64,000 bases of DNA from an uncultured Clostridiaceae bacterium (GTDB lineage Bacteria > Bacillota > Clostridia > Clostridiales > Clostridiaceae), in the NCBI GenBank assembly GCA_946405135.1, contig CAMJGD010000001.1:372001-436000 (forward strand). Direction: 5' to 3'. A program made the translations under genes and the position numbers. Of the stretch, positions 52,803 to 62,847 are shown piece after piece. Within the stretch, counting starts at the first letter, position 1, and each line of letters starts with the position of its first letter. The notes beneath the pieces were generated by a model. It was given only the letters and a program-made list of their open reading frames with translations, made no database searches and was not told where the DNA came from.

Positions 52803-53468
52803 TCATATATATTTAAAAACTTCTCTTAAATCTTTTATATTATAATCTGCCTCATAATTCTTATCAAGAGTTGTTTTCATATGATCTCCTGTATCTCTTA
52901 TTATTCTTAAGGTTTTATATCCTAAAGCTTTTGCTCCTATAAAATCTTTATGAGGATTATCTCCTACATATAATGCTTCACAAGGTTTATATTCAAAATG
53001 CTTTAGCATGGTTTCATATAAAAATTTATGAGGTTTCCAATATTCTATGCCATAATCATCCGTTACTATTATCTTATCTGCCAATGCATTTAATTTAAGA
53101 ATTTCAATTTTACTCCACTGCACAGAAGCTTTTCCATCTGTTATTATGCCAATTTTTATATTTTTATGCTTCAACTCCTGTAAAGTATAAAATGCATCAT
53201 TATATAAATTTATATTAGGTTTAGCATTTCTATATATATTTATTAAGCTATCAATATCTTCATCAATAAGGTACTTATCACATAGCACATTAAATATTTT
53301 TCCTCTGCCCTGATTATAAAATATTTTCAGCATTTCACTATAAATTTCTTCTTCATCTAATAAATACTTAGATGCTAGGTAAATACAAACTTCTCTAAAT
53401 GCTCCAAAAACAAAATCCCTTTCATTATATAAAGTATCATCTAAATCAAAAACCACTAATTTAATCAT
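52803..53468 (-). CDS. HAD-superfamily hydrolase
   Basis: 221 residues. HAD motif I is VVFDLDDTLYN (Asp8, Asp10), motif II IGIITDG, motif III near KPHKFLYE and motif IV YVGDNPHKDFIGAK. It is probably a small-molecule phosphatase. In nonulosonate pathways a phosphatase can remove the 9-phosphate in sialic acid synthesis, but PseI-type synthases do not give a phosphorylated product, so a separate substrate is likely. It overlaps the ATP-grasp gene by four bases, so the two probably serve one step. Confidence 0.82.
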   Translation of the reverse strand: MIKLVVFDLDDTLYNERDFVFGAFREVCIYLASKYLLDEEEIYSEMLKIFYNQGRGKIFNVLCDKYLIDEDIDSLINIYRNAKPNINLYNDAFYTLQELKHKNIKIGIITDGKASVQWSKIEILKLNALADKIIVTDDYGIEYWKPHKFLYETMLKHFEYKPCEALYVGDNPHKDFIGAKALGYKTLRIIRDTGDHMKTTLDKNYEADYNIKDLREVFKYI

Positions 53469-54406
53469 AGTATCACAGCTTCATCATATCTTAACATTGT
53501 TTTTTCTTCAAATTCATATAAAATAGGATTAATCCTTTTTCCTTGCAACATCCTTTCCAGCATTTCTGCATAGTTAACCCCGCATTCAAAGGTTAAAGGA
53601 ACTCCACCACCAAATCTTGCATTAATCTCTATAAATTTTATTTTATTTTCTTTTGTAATTATGCATTGAATGGTAGCTGGACCTATAAATTTTATTTTAG
53701 AGCATAAATTAATAACTTCTTTAATGATTTCATTATTTTTGCAGGTTTTTGTTTTTGTCACTTCTCCTGCTCTTACTTCCAATCTTTCTCTAGGTACTGC
53801 AGATATAATATTTCCTTCTAAATCACATAAAACATCCACAGTATACTCTTTTCCTTCTATAAATTCTTGTACTATAGGATTCGTTACATAATCCATAAAA
53901 AATTCTAATTGCTTTTTACTATTTATTTTATATACCCCTTGGCTTCCCATACCATCTAAAGGTTTTATTATAAGGGGATAGGTTATATTCCCTTTATGCT
54001 TTAATATATCTTCCATATCACCTTTTGAAAAAGTTTCTGGAGTATTTATATGTTTATCTTTAAAAAATTTATATGTATTTAATTTGTTGTTACATATGGA
54101 TATAACTTTTTCTTCACTTAAAAGCAATTCAGTTCCTATAGACTTAAATATATGCCTATGCAAATTTAATAAAGTAAATTCTTTTTCATAAAGAGGAATG
54201 AGCATAGCTACTTTTTCTTTTTTGCAGATCTCTACAATTTCCTCTATATAGCTTTCCTCAAAGCAGGCAGATACCTTATAAAATTTATCTACAAAATATT
54301 TGGCAGGCGGCATATCACTACTATCTATTCCCACTATATCAAACTTGCTTTTTAAATGTTTTATAAGCTGTACCCTTTTCCCTATGGCGGTTATAAGTAT
54401 TTTCAT
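53465..54406 (-). CDS. ATP-grasp ligase
   Basis: About 313 residues with the ATP-grasp fold: a PreATP-like N-terminal domain (KILITAIGKRVQLIKHL), the ATP lid YPLIIKPLDGMGSQGVY, VQEFIEGKEYTVDVLCD and FIEINARFGGGVPLT metal ligands. Such enzymes join a carboxylate to an amine or similar group. In a nonulosonate unit it could attach an amino acid or other acyl group to the sugar or its precursor. ATG at 54406 with GGGTG upstream is preferred over GTG at 54415. Confidence 0.82.
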   Translation of the reverse strand: MKILITAIGKRVQLIKHLKSKFDIVGIDSSDMPPAKYFVDKFYKVSACFEESYIEEIVEICKKEKVAMLIPLYEKEFTLLNLHRHIFKSIGTELLLSEEKVISICNNKLNTYKFFKDKHINTPETFSKGDMEDILKHKGNITYPLIIKPLDGMGSQGVYKINSKKQLEFFMDYVTNPIVQEFIEGKEYTVDVLCDLEGNIISAVPRERLEVRAGEVTKTKTCKNNEIIKEVINLCSKIKFIGPATIQCIITKENKIKFIEINARFGGGVPLTFECGVNYAEMLERMLQGKRINPILYEFEEKTMLRYDEAVIL

Positions 54407-54419
54407 ATTATTCACCCTG

Positions 54420-55445
54420 TCATATTAAATTCTCTGAAAGAATTAAATTTCTTATCTGTTTTTTTTCTATAGGTTCTATATTATAAGAAGCATAGCTTCC
54501 TACTTGGGCTTTATTATGTTTATGGTAAGTATGGGCATATGCATCAGTGTTAAAGCTTATAGGAATTACAGCATACATATCTCCAAGGTCATAAGCATAT
54601 TTAGATTCTTCCTCTGTCATAAGCTCTTCATACATTCTTTCCCCTGCTCTTAAACCTATATGACAAACTTTTATATCCTTATTATTAAGTCCATATTTAT
54701 TGCAAGTTTCCTCTATAATAACCTCTGCTAAATCTTTTAAACCTATCACAGGCATTTTAAGTACAAAAACTTCTCCTCCAATCCCTATTTCGCCTGCTTT
54801 TAAAGTAAGATTTACTGCTTGGGATAAGGTCATCATAAATCTATTCATATTTTCATCTGTTAAAGTTATTTTATTTGTACTTAGTAGCTGTTCTTTAAAT
54901 AGTGGAATTACAGATCCTCTCGAACCCATTACATTACCAAATCTCACTGCAATAAATTTAGTTCTAATAGGTCCTTTGCTGTAATTGGCAGCTTGTACAA
55001 GTTTTTCTGCAAGAAGCTTTGTAGCTCCATAAGCATTGGTAGGATTTATAGCTTTATCTGTACTGGTAAAAAGCACACACTCTACCTTATTATATATAGC
55101 TGCCTTAATTACATTTTCCATACCTATTACATTGGTTTTTATAGCTTCATCTGGATTATATTCACAAGCTGGTACATGTTTCATAGCTGCAAGATTAAAT
55201 ACTATATCTACACCTCTCATAGCCCTTTCCACTCTATCGTAGTCCCTTACATCTCCTATGAGAAATCTAAACTTCTTTTTAATTTCAGAAGGTATAGAGT
55301 TTTCCATTTGAAACTGCTTATATTCATCTCTACTGAATATTCTTATGACTTTTGGATTTGATTTTATAAGCTCTTTGACTATTCCATTGCCTATGGTTCC
55401 TGTTCCACCTATTATTAATATATTTTTTGAATCATAAACATTCAT
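54420..55445 (-). CDS. UDP-GlcNAc 4,6-dehydratase family protein (PseB/CapD-like SDR)
   Basis: 341 residues. The NAD motif is GGTGTIG (13-19), followed by the characteristic NLAAMKHVPACEYNPDEAI, FTSTDKAINPTNAYGATK catalytic block and RFGNVMGSRGSVIP. This subfamily covers PseB and CapD-like inverting dehydratases and the related retaining enzymes, which start pseudaminic or other amino-deoxysugar pathways from UDP-GlcNAc. With pseI-, pseF- and pseG-like genes in the window, PseB is the best reading. AGGAG is upstream of the ATG. It heads the unit down to 52035. Confidence 0.82.
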   Translation of the reverse strand: MNVYDSKNILIIGGTGTIGNGIVKELIKSNPKVIRIFSRDEYKQFQMENSIPSEIKKKFRFLIGDVRDYDRVERAMRGVDIVFNLAAMKHVPACEYNPDEAIKTNVIGMENVIKAAIYNKVECVLFTSTDKAINPTNAYGATKLLAEKLVQAANYSKGPIRTKFIAVRFGNVMGSRGSVIPLFKEQLLSTNKITLTDENMNRFMMTLSQAVNLTLKAGEIGIGGEVFVLKMPVIGLKDLAEVIIEETCNKYGLNNKDIKVCHIGLRAGERMYEELMTEEESKYAYDLGDMYAVIPISFNTDAYAHTYHKHNKAQVGSYASYNIEPIEKKQIRNLILSENLI

Positions 55446-55599
55446 AAAGTATCACTCCTAAGTTTGTTGCCTTTAAATTTCTTCCTATAGTATTTCAACC
55501 TTATTTGGGATTTTGACTATAGTAGCATTTTAATGTTTCCTTTGAATAAGAAAGCATTTTTCACTATAATACCTGCAGAATTTAAACAATCTATAATTA

Positions 55600-57918
55600 C
55601 TATTTTTTAATCTTTCCTTTAACTAAATATATTACATTATTATTACCAATTAAAAAACTAAATATTTCATCAAATATTACATAATCCTCATACCTCTCAA
55701 GGATGTCTTGTTCGCTGTTAAACCATCTAATATGTCCATCTGTATAAAAATTAGGAACAGAAAATAAAATGTTTGAATTTCCTTTAATTTTACTCATTAT
55801 TTTTAAATCATCATCTATATGTTCTAAAACTTCAAACATAGTTACGATATTATAATCTCCATTAAATATATTTGACGCATATGCATCGTCAACACAAAAT
55901 GAGTTTCTATATTTATCATTTCTTATTTTGGCATATTTAATTGCCATATCGCTAAAATCAATACCTTTATATTTAAATAAATTATTATCAAATAACAATT
56001 TAGCAAATTGTCCTGGCCCGCAGCCAATATCAATTATATTTGGACTATTAATTTGTTTTATTAATTCCAAAGCCTTAGACCAAACTGGAAAGTAAAGTGT
56101 TTCGCTATAATGCTTAAAATAAGTTTCATTCCATCCACCATAGTTATATACTTCATTATAAAATTGTTGATCTTTTTCTTTTAAGTCAATAAATTTATAC
56201 TTGTCTTTAATACTGCGGTCTAATACTTTAACAAAAATTTCACTTAATTTTTCTGTCAACTTTTTTCTTTCATACTTTTTAATATCTTCATTTAATATAA
56301 AATTAGGTAGTTCATCCTCTTCCCATTTTTTATATATCTCTAATATATAATTTTCTATACCTTCAATATCATCAAATTCAATATTTTTGCCTCTATTGGT
56401 CTCACATATTAAATTATCTACTAAACTATCTTTAGGTGATAATGCCAATATAGCCTTGTTTAATCTTAAATATTCAAATATTTTTCCGGTATATATAGAT
56501 TTATTTTCTTCTTCCTTGCCTAAAACAAGTAATAATAAATCACAGTTACTTGCTTTTTTTAAACTATCCCCATGAGTCATATATCCTGTAAATTCTACAA
56601 CATCTTCTAAATTCATTTTCTTAACAACTTCTACATATATATCTTTTCTTGTAAAATAAACTTTTATTTTGCTCCTATCTATTAAGTTTTTTTCTAAAAT
56701 ATTTTTTAATGCTTGTAAGAACGTCAAAGGAGTTCTCTTTTGATAAAATAATCCGTTATGCATTATAGTAAATTTAGAGATATCATTATGTTTTATATCT
56801 ATATGGTTAAAATCAGATTCATCGTATCCATTAGTGATTGTTTCTACTTTATCATATAAATTTAATCTTGAAGCAAAGTCTGCACTTATTAAAGGAGTTA
56901 CTGTTACAATAGAATCTGCATAAGGTAATATGTTTTCCTCCATAGCACATTCTATTGAATATTTTATATCCATTTTATCATAATTAGCATAAGGATTCTT
57001 AGTCCATGCATCTCTAAAATCTGCCACCCATGGTTTACTAAATTGTTTTTTTAAATAATATCCTATAAAATTATCTACATTAGGATCTGCCGATGTGTAT
57101 ATCATATCAATTTCTTTCATATCCACATAATTTTCAATATTTTCAATAGCTTTAATTGCCCAAGCTGACTGATATTCTGGTATAAATAAGTAATTTCCTT
57201 TATTTTCTTTATCACTTAATACACTTATATATTTTTGAAATAATTCTTTATTATTTATTAATTCATAATACATATTAAGCAATTTTTTAATAAAATTATC
57301 ATCAACTTCTTTTATATTAACATCATCAATGCGAATGATCTCTAGTTCTTCAGGTATTTCTTTAAGTAAAGATTCATCTTTTGTAATCCATAATGTTTTT
57401 CCTACTGTAAGAACAATTGGCTCCCATCCAAAATTTCTTAAATACTTTACAAATTTTAAAGTTCTTTGCACTCCTGGTCCACCTATAGGCGGGAAAGCGT
57501 ATGCTATCATAAGAACTTTTTTTCTTTCATTATATTTTATAATCTCTTCTCTATTTTCTAAGTCTTTTATCTTTTTAGATATTTCTTCATTGTATTCGTT
57601 ATGAGAATTTTTGTAAATTTTTTTATAATATCTATATGCTGAAATATATTTTTCCTTCATCTCATATAAATAAGCAAGATTATAAAGTATATCAAAATTA
57701 TTTTTATATCTGACAATACCATTTTTCAAAATTTCTTCTGCTTCATCCATATTTCCTTCCATCATAGCTATAACACCCTTGATAGAATAAACATCTTCGT
57801 CATAAGGAACCAACTTTTCATATTCTTCTATAATTTTTTTTGCATTTTTTAAATCACTATTATTTATAAGATTTTCTACATTCTTTTTAACTATCTGTTT
57901 ATATTGTTCCATATCCAT
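55600..57918 (-). CDS. TPR - glycosyltransferase - SAM methyltransferase fusion
   Basis: A 772-residue protein of three parts. Residues 1 to about 125 form tetratricopeptide-like helices. About 130-570 are a GT-B type glycosyltransferase (VLMIAYAFPPIGGPGVQRTLKF, KPWVADFRDAWTKNPY, KFTIMHNGLFYQKRTPL, GKIFEYLRLNKAILAL). About 600-772 are a class I SAM methyltransferase (NIIDIGCGPGQFAKLL, VTMFEVLEHIDDD). It could both add a sugar and methylate it or a neighbour. The ribosome site (AGGTGA) is modest. It is followed by a 154-base gap before the pseB-like gene. Confidence 0.82.
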   Translation of the reverse strand: MDMEQYKQIVKKNVENLINNSDLKNAKKIIEEYEKLVPYDEDVYSIKGVIAMMEGNMDEAEEILKNGIVRYKNNFDILYNLAYLYEMKEKYISAYRYYKKIYKNSHNEYNEEISKKIKDLENREEIIKYNERKKVLMIAYAFPPIGGPGVQRTLKFVKYLRNFGWEPIVLTVGKTLWITKDESLLKEIPEELEIIRIDDVNIKEVDDNFIKKLLNMYYELINNKELFQKYISVLSDKENKGNYLFIPEYQSAWAIKAIENIENYVDMKEIDMIYTSADPNVDNFIGYYLKKQFSKPWVADFRDAWTKNPYANYDKMDIKYSIECAMEENILPYADSIVTVTPLISADFASRLNLYDKVETITNGYDESDFNHIDIKHNDISKFTIMHNGLFYQKRTPLTFLQALKNILEKNLIDRSKIKVYFTRKDIYVEVVKKMNLEDVVEFTGYMTHGDSLKKASNCDLLLLVLGKEEENKSIYTGKIFEYLRLNKAILALSPKDSLVDNLICETNRGKNIEFDDIEGIENYILEIYKKWEEDELPNFILNEDIKKYERKKLTEKLSEIFVKVLDRSIKDKYKFIDLKEKDQQFYNEVYNYGGWNETYFKHYSETLYFPVWSKALELIKQINSPNIIDIGCGPGQFAKLLFDNNLFKYKGIDFSDMAIKYAKIRNDKYRNSFCVDDAYASNIFNGDYNIVTMFEVLEHIDDDLKIMSKIKGNSNILFSVPNFYTDGHIRWFNSEQDILERYEDYVIFDEIFSFLIGNNNVIYLVKGKIKK

Positions 57919-58025
57919 AGTTTTATCACCTGAAACATCTCAATATTTGTTTGATTTTACAATATAATATCCCCCAAAAATCCCACACAACTAATTTAAT
58001 CAAAATTGTCACTCAAACGCATAAT

Positions 58026-59756
58026 TTATGCTTGAACTTTTATAATTTTCTTCTCAATTTGAGTTATAGAAGCATTATATATTTTATATAATGCTAAAGA
58101 CCTTTTTGCTAATCTAATTCCAGCTTCCCTATCATTTTCTCCTATCTTTTCTCTATATTCATCCTTATTATTCAATTGTTCCATATCTTCATAGGAAAAT
58201 AGATTTAACATATATATTATCTCATTATTTTTGTAAAATTTAAAATCAATTTCATCTAAAGTATTCAGTATTTTATTTATGTTAATAGTGTTATTTCCTT
58301 TATAATAAGAAAGCATTTTTTCACTATAATTTATTCCTTTTAGAGATATATCTCTCATGAAACTTAATTCTTCTATAAAATATTTTTTAAGTATTCCTTC
58401 TCTATTCTGACTTTCTAATGTAACTTGTTTTACAATTTTCTCTTTACAGTAGATATCTAAAGAGTTTTTTAATGGCAATATTTTTGTGCCTTCAATTTTA
58501 GCTCCGCCTTCTGTAGAATTCACAAAATTAACCTGAGGATTTTCACTTATAAAAAGCTCAAACCAGTTTTTAAAAGTCAAAAAAGATTTATTGATTAGTA
58601 CTTTTTCTTCTACATTGCCTTCTACATAAAATAAGTCATTACTATCAAAAACTGCTTCCTGATTTATTAAGCTTTCATTAGTTGACAAGGATGAATGGTA
58701 CTTATTATCTGTAAAAGCTAAATCCTGACCAATAAATATTATATTACCTACTCCTAATAACACTGCAAATGCTGTAGATAAGTGAGCTACGGACCCACCT
58801 AAAGCTATGGAAACATACTCTTCCTTAAATACCTTTTCAAAGATACTTTTAAAAGAATTAGCTACAAATATTTTCTTTCCAGCATAATCCTTTACCATAT
58901 TTGAGTTAACTTGCTCTGTGATAACTAACGGTATATCAAGAGCCATTGAATCCTTAAATAATTTTTCCATTATTTTACCAGGATCTATGGCACAGATAAA
59001 ATCTGGTTTTATATTATTTTTTATCAATTCCTGTACACTTCTTGCTGCACATATTATTATGCAATTGTCCTGATATTTTTGTAATAACTTCACATTCTTC
59101 CCTAAAGAAGGTCCAGAAGATACCACTACTGCAGTTTTCCCTGAAAAAATATTATTTAAATTTCCAGCATTTATACCTTTTTCTACTTCAGAGAGGTTAT
59201 TTATATAGTTATCTATTACAGTAGCTGAAAACATTATATTTGAAACTCTTAAAGCTTCTAATTCAACCCAGAACTCATTTATTGTTTTTCTAAATACATT
59301 TAGCTCTTCTATAAAAATTTTGTCATAGTTAGTGTATTCCCCTAATATATATCTATTTACATAACTTTTATCTATCCATCTATTTAATATATTGAGTATA
59401 TCCATTTTATCTTTAAAATGAAATATATGTATCCTTTCATCTTTTTCTAACAAGGATGTAATATATTCATCTCTTAAAGCTAAAGCATATATACTCTCTT
59501 CTGGCTCAAATATCAATATTTTATTGTTGTATCCAATACTTTTCATAAGCTGTTTTAGATAATCACCAGTACCTAAGCCAAATATAAAAATATAACTTTC
59601 TCCATCTTTAATATCTAGTTTTTTTATAAAGCGGTTTATATTTTCTTTTTCATTATATTTACTTCCCAGATATACACTTCTATCATTTTCTTTTGCCCTT
59701 ATTATTTTATTGCCATCTTTAGATTCCTCTAGAAAACATTCTACAAATTTTTTCAT
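58026..59756 (-). CDS. maf: Maf-type flagellin glycosyltransferase
   Basis: 576 residues of the motility accessory factor family (DUF115 core). The core appears as KTAVVVSSGPSLGKNVKLLQ, IICAARSVQELIKNNIKPDF, CAIDPG and IIFIGQDLAFTDNKYHSS. Maf proteins transfer CMP-activated nonulosonic acids to Ser/Thr of flagellin in the cytoplasm before export. It stands between the large TPR glycosyltransferase and the GT-methyltransferase, near the main flagellin gene, matching loci where Maf is next to its substrate gene. AAGGAG precedes the ATG. Confidence 0.88.
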   Translation of the reverse strand: MKKFVECFLEESKDGNKIIRAKENDRSVYLGSKYNEKENINRFIKKLDIKDGESYIFIFGLGTGDYLKQLMKSIGYNNKILIFEPEESIYALALRDEYITSLLEKDERIHIFHFKDKMDILNILNRWIDKSYVNRYILGEYTNYDKIFIEELNVFRKTINEFWVELEALRVSNIMFSATVIDNYINNLSEVEKGINAGNLNNIFSGKTAVVVSSGPSLGKNVKLLQKYQDNCIIICAARSVQELIKNNIKPDFICAIDPGKIMEKLFKDSMALDIPLVITEQVNSNMVKDYAGKKIFVANSFKSIFEKVFKEEYVSIALGGSVAHLSTAFAVLLGVGNIIFIGQDLAFTDNKYHSSLSTNESLINQEAVFDSNDLFYVEGNVEEKVLINKSFLTFKNWFELFISENPQVNFVNSTEGGAKIEGTKILPLKNSLDIYCKEKIVKQVTLESQNREGILKKYFIEELSFMRDISLKGINYSEKMLSYYKGNNTININKILNTLDEIDFKFYKNNEIIYMLNLFSYEDMEQLNNKDEYREKIGENDREAGIRLAKRSLALYKIYNASITQIEKKIIKVQA

Positions 59757-59777
59757 AGATATGACTCCTTTTGATTA

Positions 59778-61886
59778 TTAAAAACATTCTTGTATTAATT
59801 TATTTACTTTTTTAGTAGGTCCATAAAGTATAATATCTTTTAAACAATCTATGGCTTCCTTTGTGTAATTAAACTTTATAAGGAGTTCTAACTTCAAAAC
59901 CATAATATCATAATCAAATTTTATTAATGTTAAAGCTTCTTCAATAGTATCATAAGCTTCTTGATATTTTTCACTATTTATAAGACTTTCTATACTTCTT
60001 GCCAATTCTGGTATCATAGCCTTAATATCTTTATTCACTGGTTCTTCTATTTCTTTACTTAAAAGTTTTACATATTCAGCATAAGAGTTTTCTAAATATA
60101 AAGCATCTTTAATAGATTTTATATACTTTAATGGTTCTTCATATCTATAGGATAAAATATCTTTTAGTTCTATAATAAATCTTTCTTCTGAAGGTAACAT
60201 AAAAATATTATTATCTATTTCATTCACATTATAAATTTTTAAAATTGTATAGTATTTTTCCCATATATAATCAAGAAATATTTTTTTGCTATCATCTTCA
60301 TTTAAATTTTTACCTAACAATAACGCTTTCGCAATTAATGTCCTAATAAAAATATTTTCTAAATTATGTTCCATGTTTGTATTTAGAAATTCACATAAAA
60401 CTATATTTAAATCATAATATTTATCACATAGCTTATATAATATGATTTCAATTTTATCTCTTCCATACTTCATGAGAAATTTCATGTTATTAACATCTTT
60501 TTTAAGAAGATAATATACATAAATTGAATACATCATCTTATTTTTTTCAATTATGGCTTTTAGTTTATCTTCAATCTCATCACTAATATTGGAACTTTTT
60601 TTAAAATATTTTGTAAAAGCAAATATGTCTTTTAGATCTCCACATATATATTTTTCATCTAAAGACTCTAAATCTTGCAAAGTTAATTCTTGTTCTACAA
60701 ACATCAAAATATCTTCATAACTATACTTATCCATATATTTTTCTACATTTTTAAATTTGTCCCATCTCTTTGTGCTAAAAATTATTTTAATAAACATTGA
60801 TATTTTAAATTTAATTATACTTTCATCCTTTATTTCAAATAATTTATCTAAAGCTTTATCTTCCATATTTAAGTTATAGTAACACATAGCCATATTATAA
60901 AGTATATTATCCTTAGCATGGCGGGTAGATATACAGGCTGTAATATCCAAAACTAATCCTTTACTATACAAATTATTATGCAATGATAAATATTTATCAT
61001 ATGCATCTAAAGCTTTTTTATAATCCCCTAAGTGATAAAGTGATTCACCTAAAAATAAGTAAAAATCAAGAGAATTGCCACTTTTCTCAATAGCTTCTGC
61101 AGCAATAATATTTAACTTTTCATAATCTTTTATTTGATATAATAAGGCACAATATTTTTTATATACATTTAATGATCTTTCATTTTTGATTTTTGCTATT
61201 TTATAAGCTTCCTCTATGTATCTTAAAGCCTCAGGCATATCTTTATGCATGTGGTAAGTAGCAGAAATCTGATAAAGAATATATGTATCATCCGGATTTT
61301 CATTTAAAGCCTTAAATAGTAAATTTAAATTTCTTTTAACTTTATACTCAACAAGTTTATAATCATTATTATCATAGCCATAATGAATAAATCTAATATT
61401 TGTAGAAAATAAAGTACCCTTTATACTAGGCTGTTCATGTATAATACCACTATATGTTACTGTATCTTTCCTAAACAGCCTAGGAATAATTGAAAGTTCG
61501 CCATTTTCTATAGAATTTAATATGTCTTTTTTAAAATCAACAATATTTATAGTAGCTGAATTATACTTATTTAATTCAGAACTTTTAAGCAGTTTTACTA
61601 GCTTATCTACATCATATAATACTTCATCTGCATCTACAATTAAAATCCAGTCTCCATTACAATAGCTTATAGAAATATTTCTCATGGCAGCAAAGTCATT
61701 ATTCCATTTATGAAAATAAACTTTGTCCGTATATTTTTTTGCTATTTCCACAGTATTATCCGTAGAACCTGTATCCACTATAACTATTTCAGTATCTACA
61801 TATTTTTCTAACTCTTTTAATGGAATTAAAGTTCTTTCTAAATTTTTTTCTTCATCTTTAACCAGCATAGCAATGCTAAATTTCAT
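59778..61886 (-). CDS. Large family 2 glycosyltransferase with long TPR/helical tail
   Basis: 702 residues. GT-A domain: FSIAMLVKDEEKNLERTLIP, VDTGSTDNT, NDFAAMRNISISYC and DADE. From about residue 185 to the end are tetratricopeptide-like helices (DDTYILYQISATYHMHKDMP; LYHLGDYKKALDAYDKYL). Homologous at its N-terminus to the gene at 28117. It is the first gene after the main flagellin and has its own sigma D promoter at 61925-61951, so it is a strong candidate for the enzyme adding the first flagellin sugar. AGGAGAG precedes the ATG. Confidence 0.83.
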   Translation of the reverse strand: MKFSIAMLVKDEEKNLERTLIPLKELEKYVDTEIVIVDTGSTDNTVEIAKKYTDKVYFHKWNNDFAAMRNISISYCNGDWILIVDADEVLYDVDKLVKLLKSSELNKYNSATINIVDFKKDILNSIENGELSIIPRLFRKDTVTYSGIIHEQPSIKGTLFSTNIRFIHYGYDNNDYKLVEYKVKRNLNLLFKALNENPDDTYILYQISATYHMHKDMPEALRYIEEAYKIAKIKNERSLNVYKKYCALLYQIKDYEKLNIIAAEAIEKSGNSLDFYLFLGESLYHLGDYKKALDAYDKYLSLHNNLYSKGLVLDITACISTRHAKDNILYNMAMCYYNLNMEDKALDKLFEIKDESIIKFKISMFIKIIFSTKRWDKFKNVEKYMDKYSYEDILMFVEQELTLQDLESLDEKYICGDLKDIFAFTKYFKKSSNISDEIEDKLKAIIEKNKMMYSIYVYYLLKKDVNNMKFLMKYGRDKIEIILYKLCDKYYDLNIVLCEFLNTNMEHNLENIFIRTLIAKALLLGKNLNEDDSKKIFLDYIWEKYYTILKIYNVNEIDNNIFMLPSEERFIIELKDILSYRYEEPLKYIKSIKDALYLENSYAEYVKLLSKEIEEPVNKDIKAMIPELARSIESLINSEKYQEAYDTIEEALTLIKFDYDIMVLKLELLIKFNYTKEAIDCLKDIILYGPTKKVNKLIQECF

Positions 61887-61924
61887 TATAATTCTCTCCT
61901 ATATATAAAATTTATTTAATATAT

Positions 61925-61951
61925 TTATCGTATTTTATAAAAATTACTTTA
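61925..61951 (-). promoter_or_regulatory. Sigma D promoter before the large glycosyltransferase gene
   Basis: On the minus strand TAAA (61951-61948), exactly 15 bases, then TACGATAA (61932-61925). It is located between the flagellin terminator and the ATG at 61886, giving a leader of about 30 bases. Confidence 0.72.
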
Positions 61952-61968
61952 AAAAATAGTTTTATATA

Positions 61969-62000
61969 TAAAAATAAGAGCCAGAAAAAATCTGACTCTT
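61969..62000 (-). terminator. Intrinsic terminator of the main flagellin gene
   Basis: On the minus strand AAGAGTCAGA pairs with TCTGGCTCTT (62000-61976, ten pairs including one G-T, five-base loop), followed by ATTTTTATAT. It lies 20 bases after the flagellin stop. Confidence 0.85.
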
Positions 62001-62019
62001 ATAGATAATATAATTTATA

Positions 62020-62838
62020 CTATCTTAATAACTGAAGTACTCCCTGTGGAGCCTGGTTAGCCTGTGCAAGCATTGCCTGAGCAGCCTGTTGAAGTATGTT
62101 ATTCTTTGAGAATGACATCATTTCTTTAGCCATATCTACGTCTCTAACTCTGCTTTCAGCTGCCTGTAAGTTTTCTGAAGCATTGTCTAAGTTAGCTATT
62201 GTATGCTCTAATCTGTTCTGTAAAGCACCTAAAGCTGATCTTTGAGTAGAAACTGTCTTTATTGCAGTATTAACGCTGCTTATAGCCTTTTGAGCATTAA
62301 CATGAGTATCAACTGCAATATCCTTAGTTCCTAGCTTATCGGAATCCATTGAAGTTGCGATTTTTACATTTAATGATAAATCTGCGCTGCTATTTGCACC
62401 TATCTGAAGGCTAGCATCTAATGTTCCATTTAATAAATTCTTTTCGTTGAACTGAGTAGTTTTTGCTATTCTATCTATTTCAGTATTTAATGAAGTAAGC
62501 TCTGCTTTTATAGCATCTCTATCAACTGTAACGTTAGTATCGTTAGCAGCCTGTACAGTTAGTTCTCTCATTCTCTGAAGAATGCTGTGAGTTTCATTTA
62601 AAGCACCTTCTGCTGTCTGTATAAGGGATATACCATCCTGAGCATTTCTTGAAGCTTGATTTAATCCTCTTATCTGAGCTCTCATCTTTTCAGAAATTGA
62701 TAGACCAGCTGCGTCATCTCCAGCTCTGTTTATTCTTAAGCCTGAGCTTAATTTCTCCATGGATTTTGCAGCATTTCCGATGTTGATTCCCATATTTCTA
62801 TGAGCGTTCATTGCATTAAGATTGTGATTAATAATCAT
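62020..62838 (-). CDS. flaA: Main flagellin
   Basis: 272 residues with complete D0/D1 ends: [60 protein letters not shown] and [14 protein letters not shown] at the N-terminal side; [20 protein letters not shown] and [16 protein letters not shown] at the end. The variable middle is only about 45 residues, so D2/D3 are essentially absent; it still has several Ser/Thr that may carry glycan. It forms the filament after export. The gene has a strong sigma D promoter, a structured leader with a CsrA-type site, an AAGGAGG ribosome site, and its own terminator. Confidence 0.95.
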   Translation of the reverse strand: MIINHNLNAMNAHRNMGINIGNAAKSMEKLSSGLRINRAGDDAAGLSISEKMRAQIRGLNQASRNAQDGISLIQTAEGALNETHSILQRMRELTVQAANDTNVTVDRDAIKAELTSLNTEIDRIAKTTQFNEKNLLNGTLDASLQIGANSSADLSLNVKIATSMDSDKLGTKDIAVDTHVNAQKAISSVNTAIKTVSTQRSALGALQNRLEHTIANLDNASENLQAAESRVRDVDMAKEMMSFSKNNILQQAAQAMLAQANQAPQGVLQLLR

Positions 62839-62847
62839 TACAAATTC

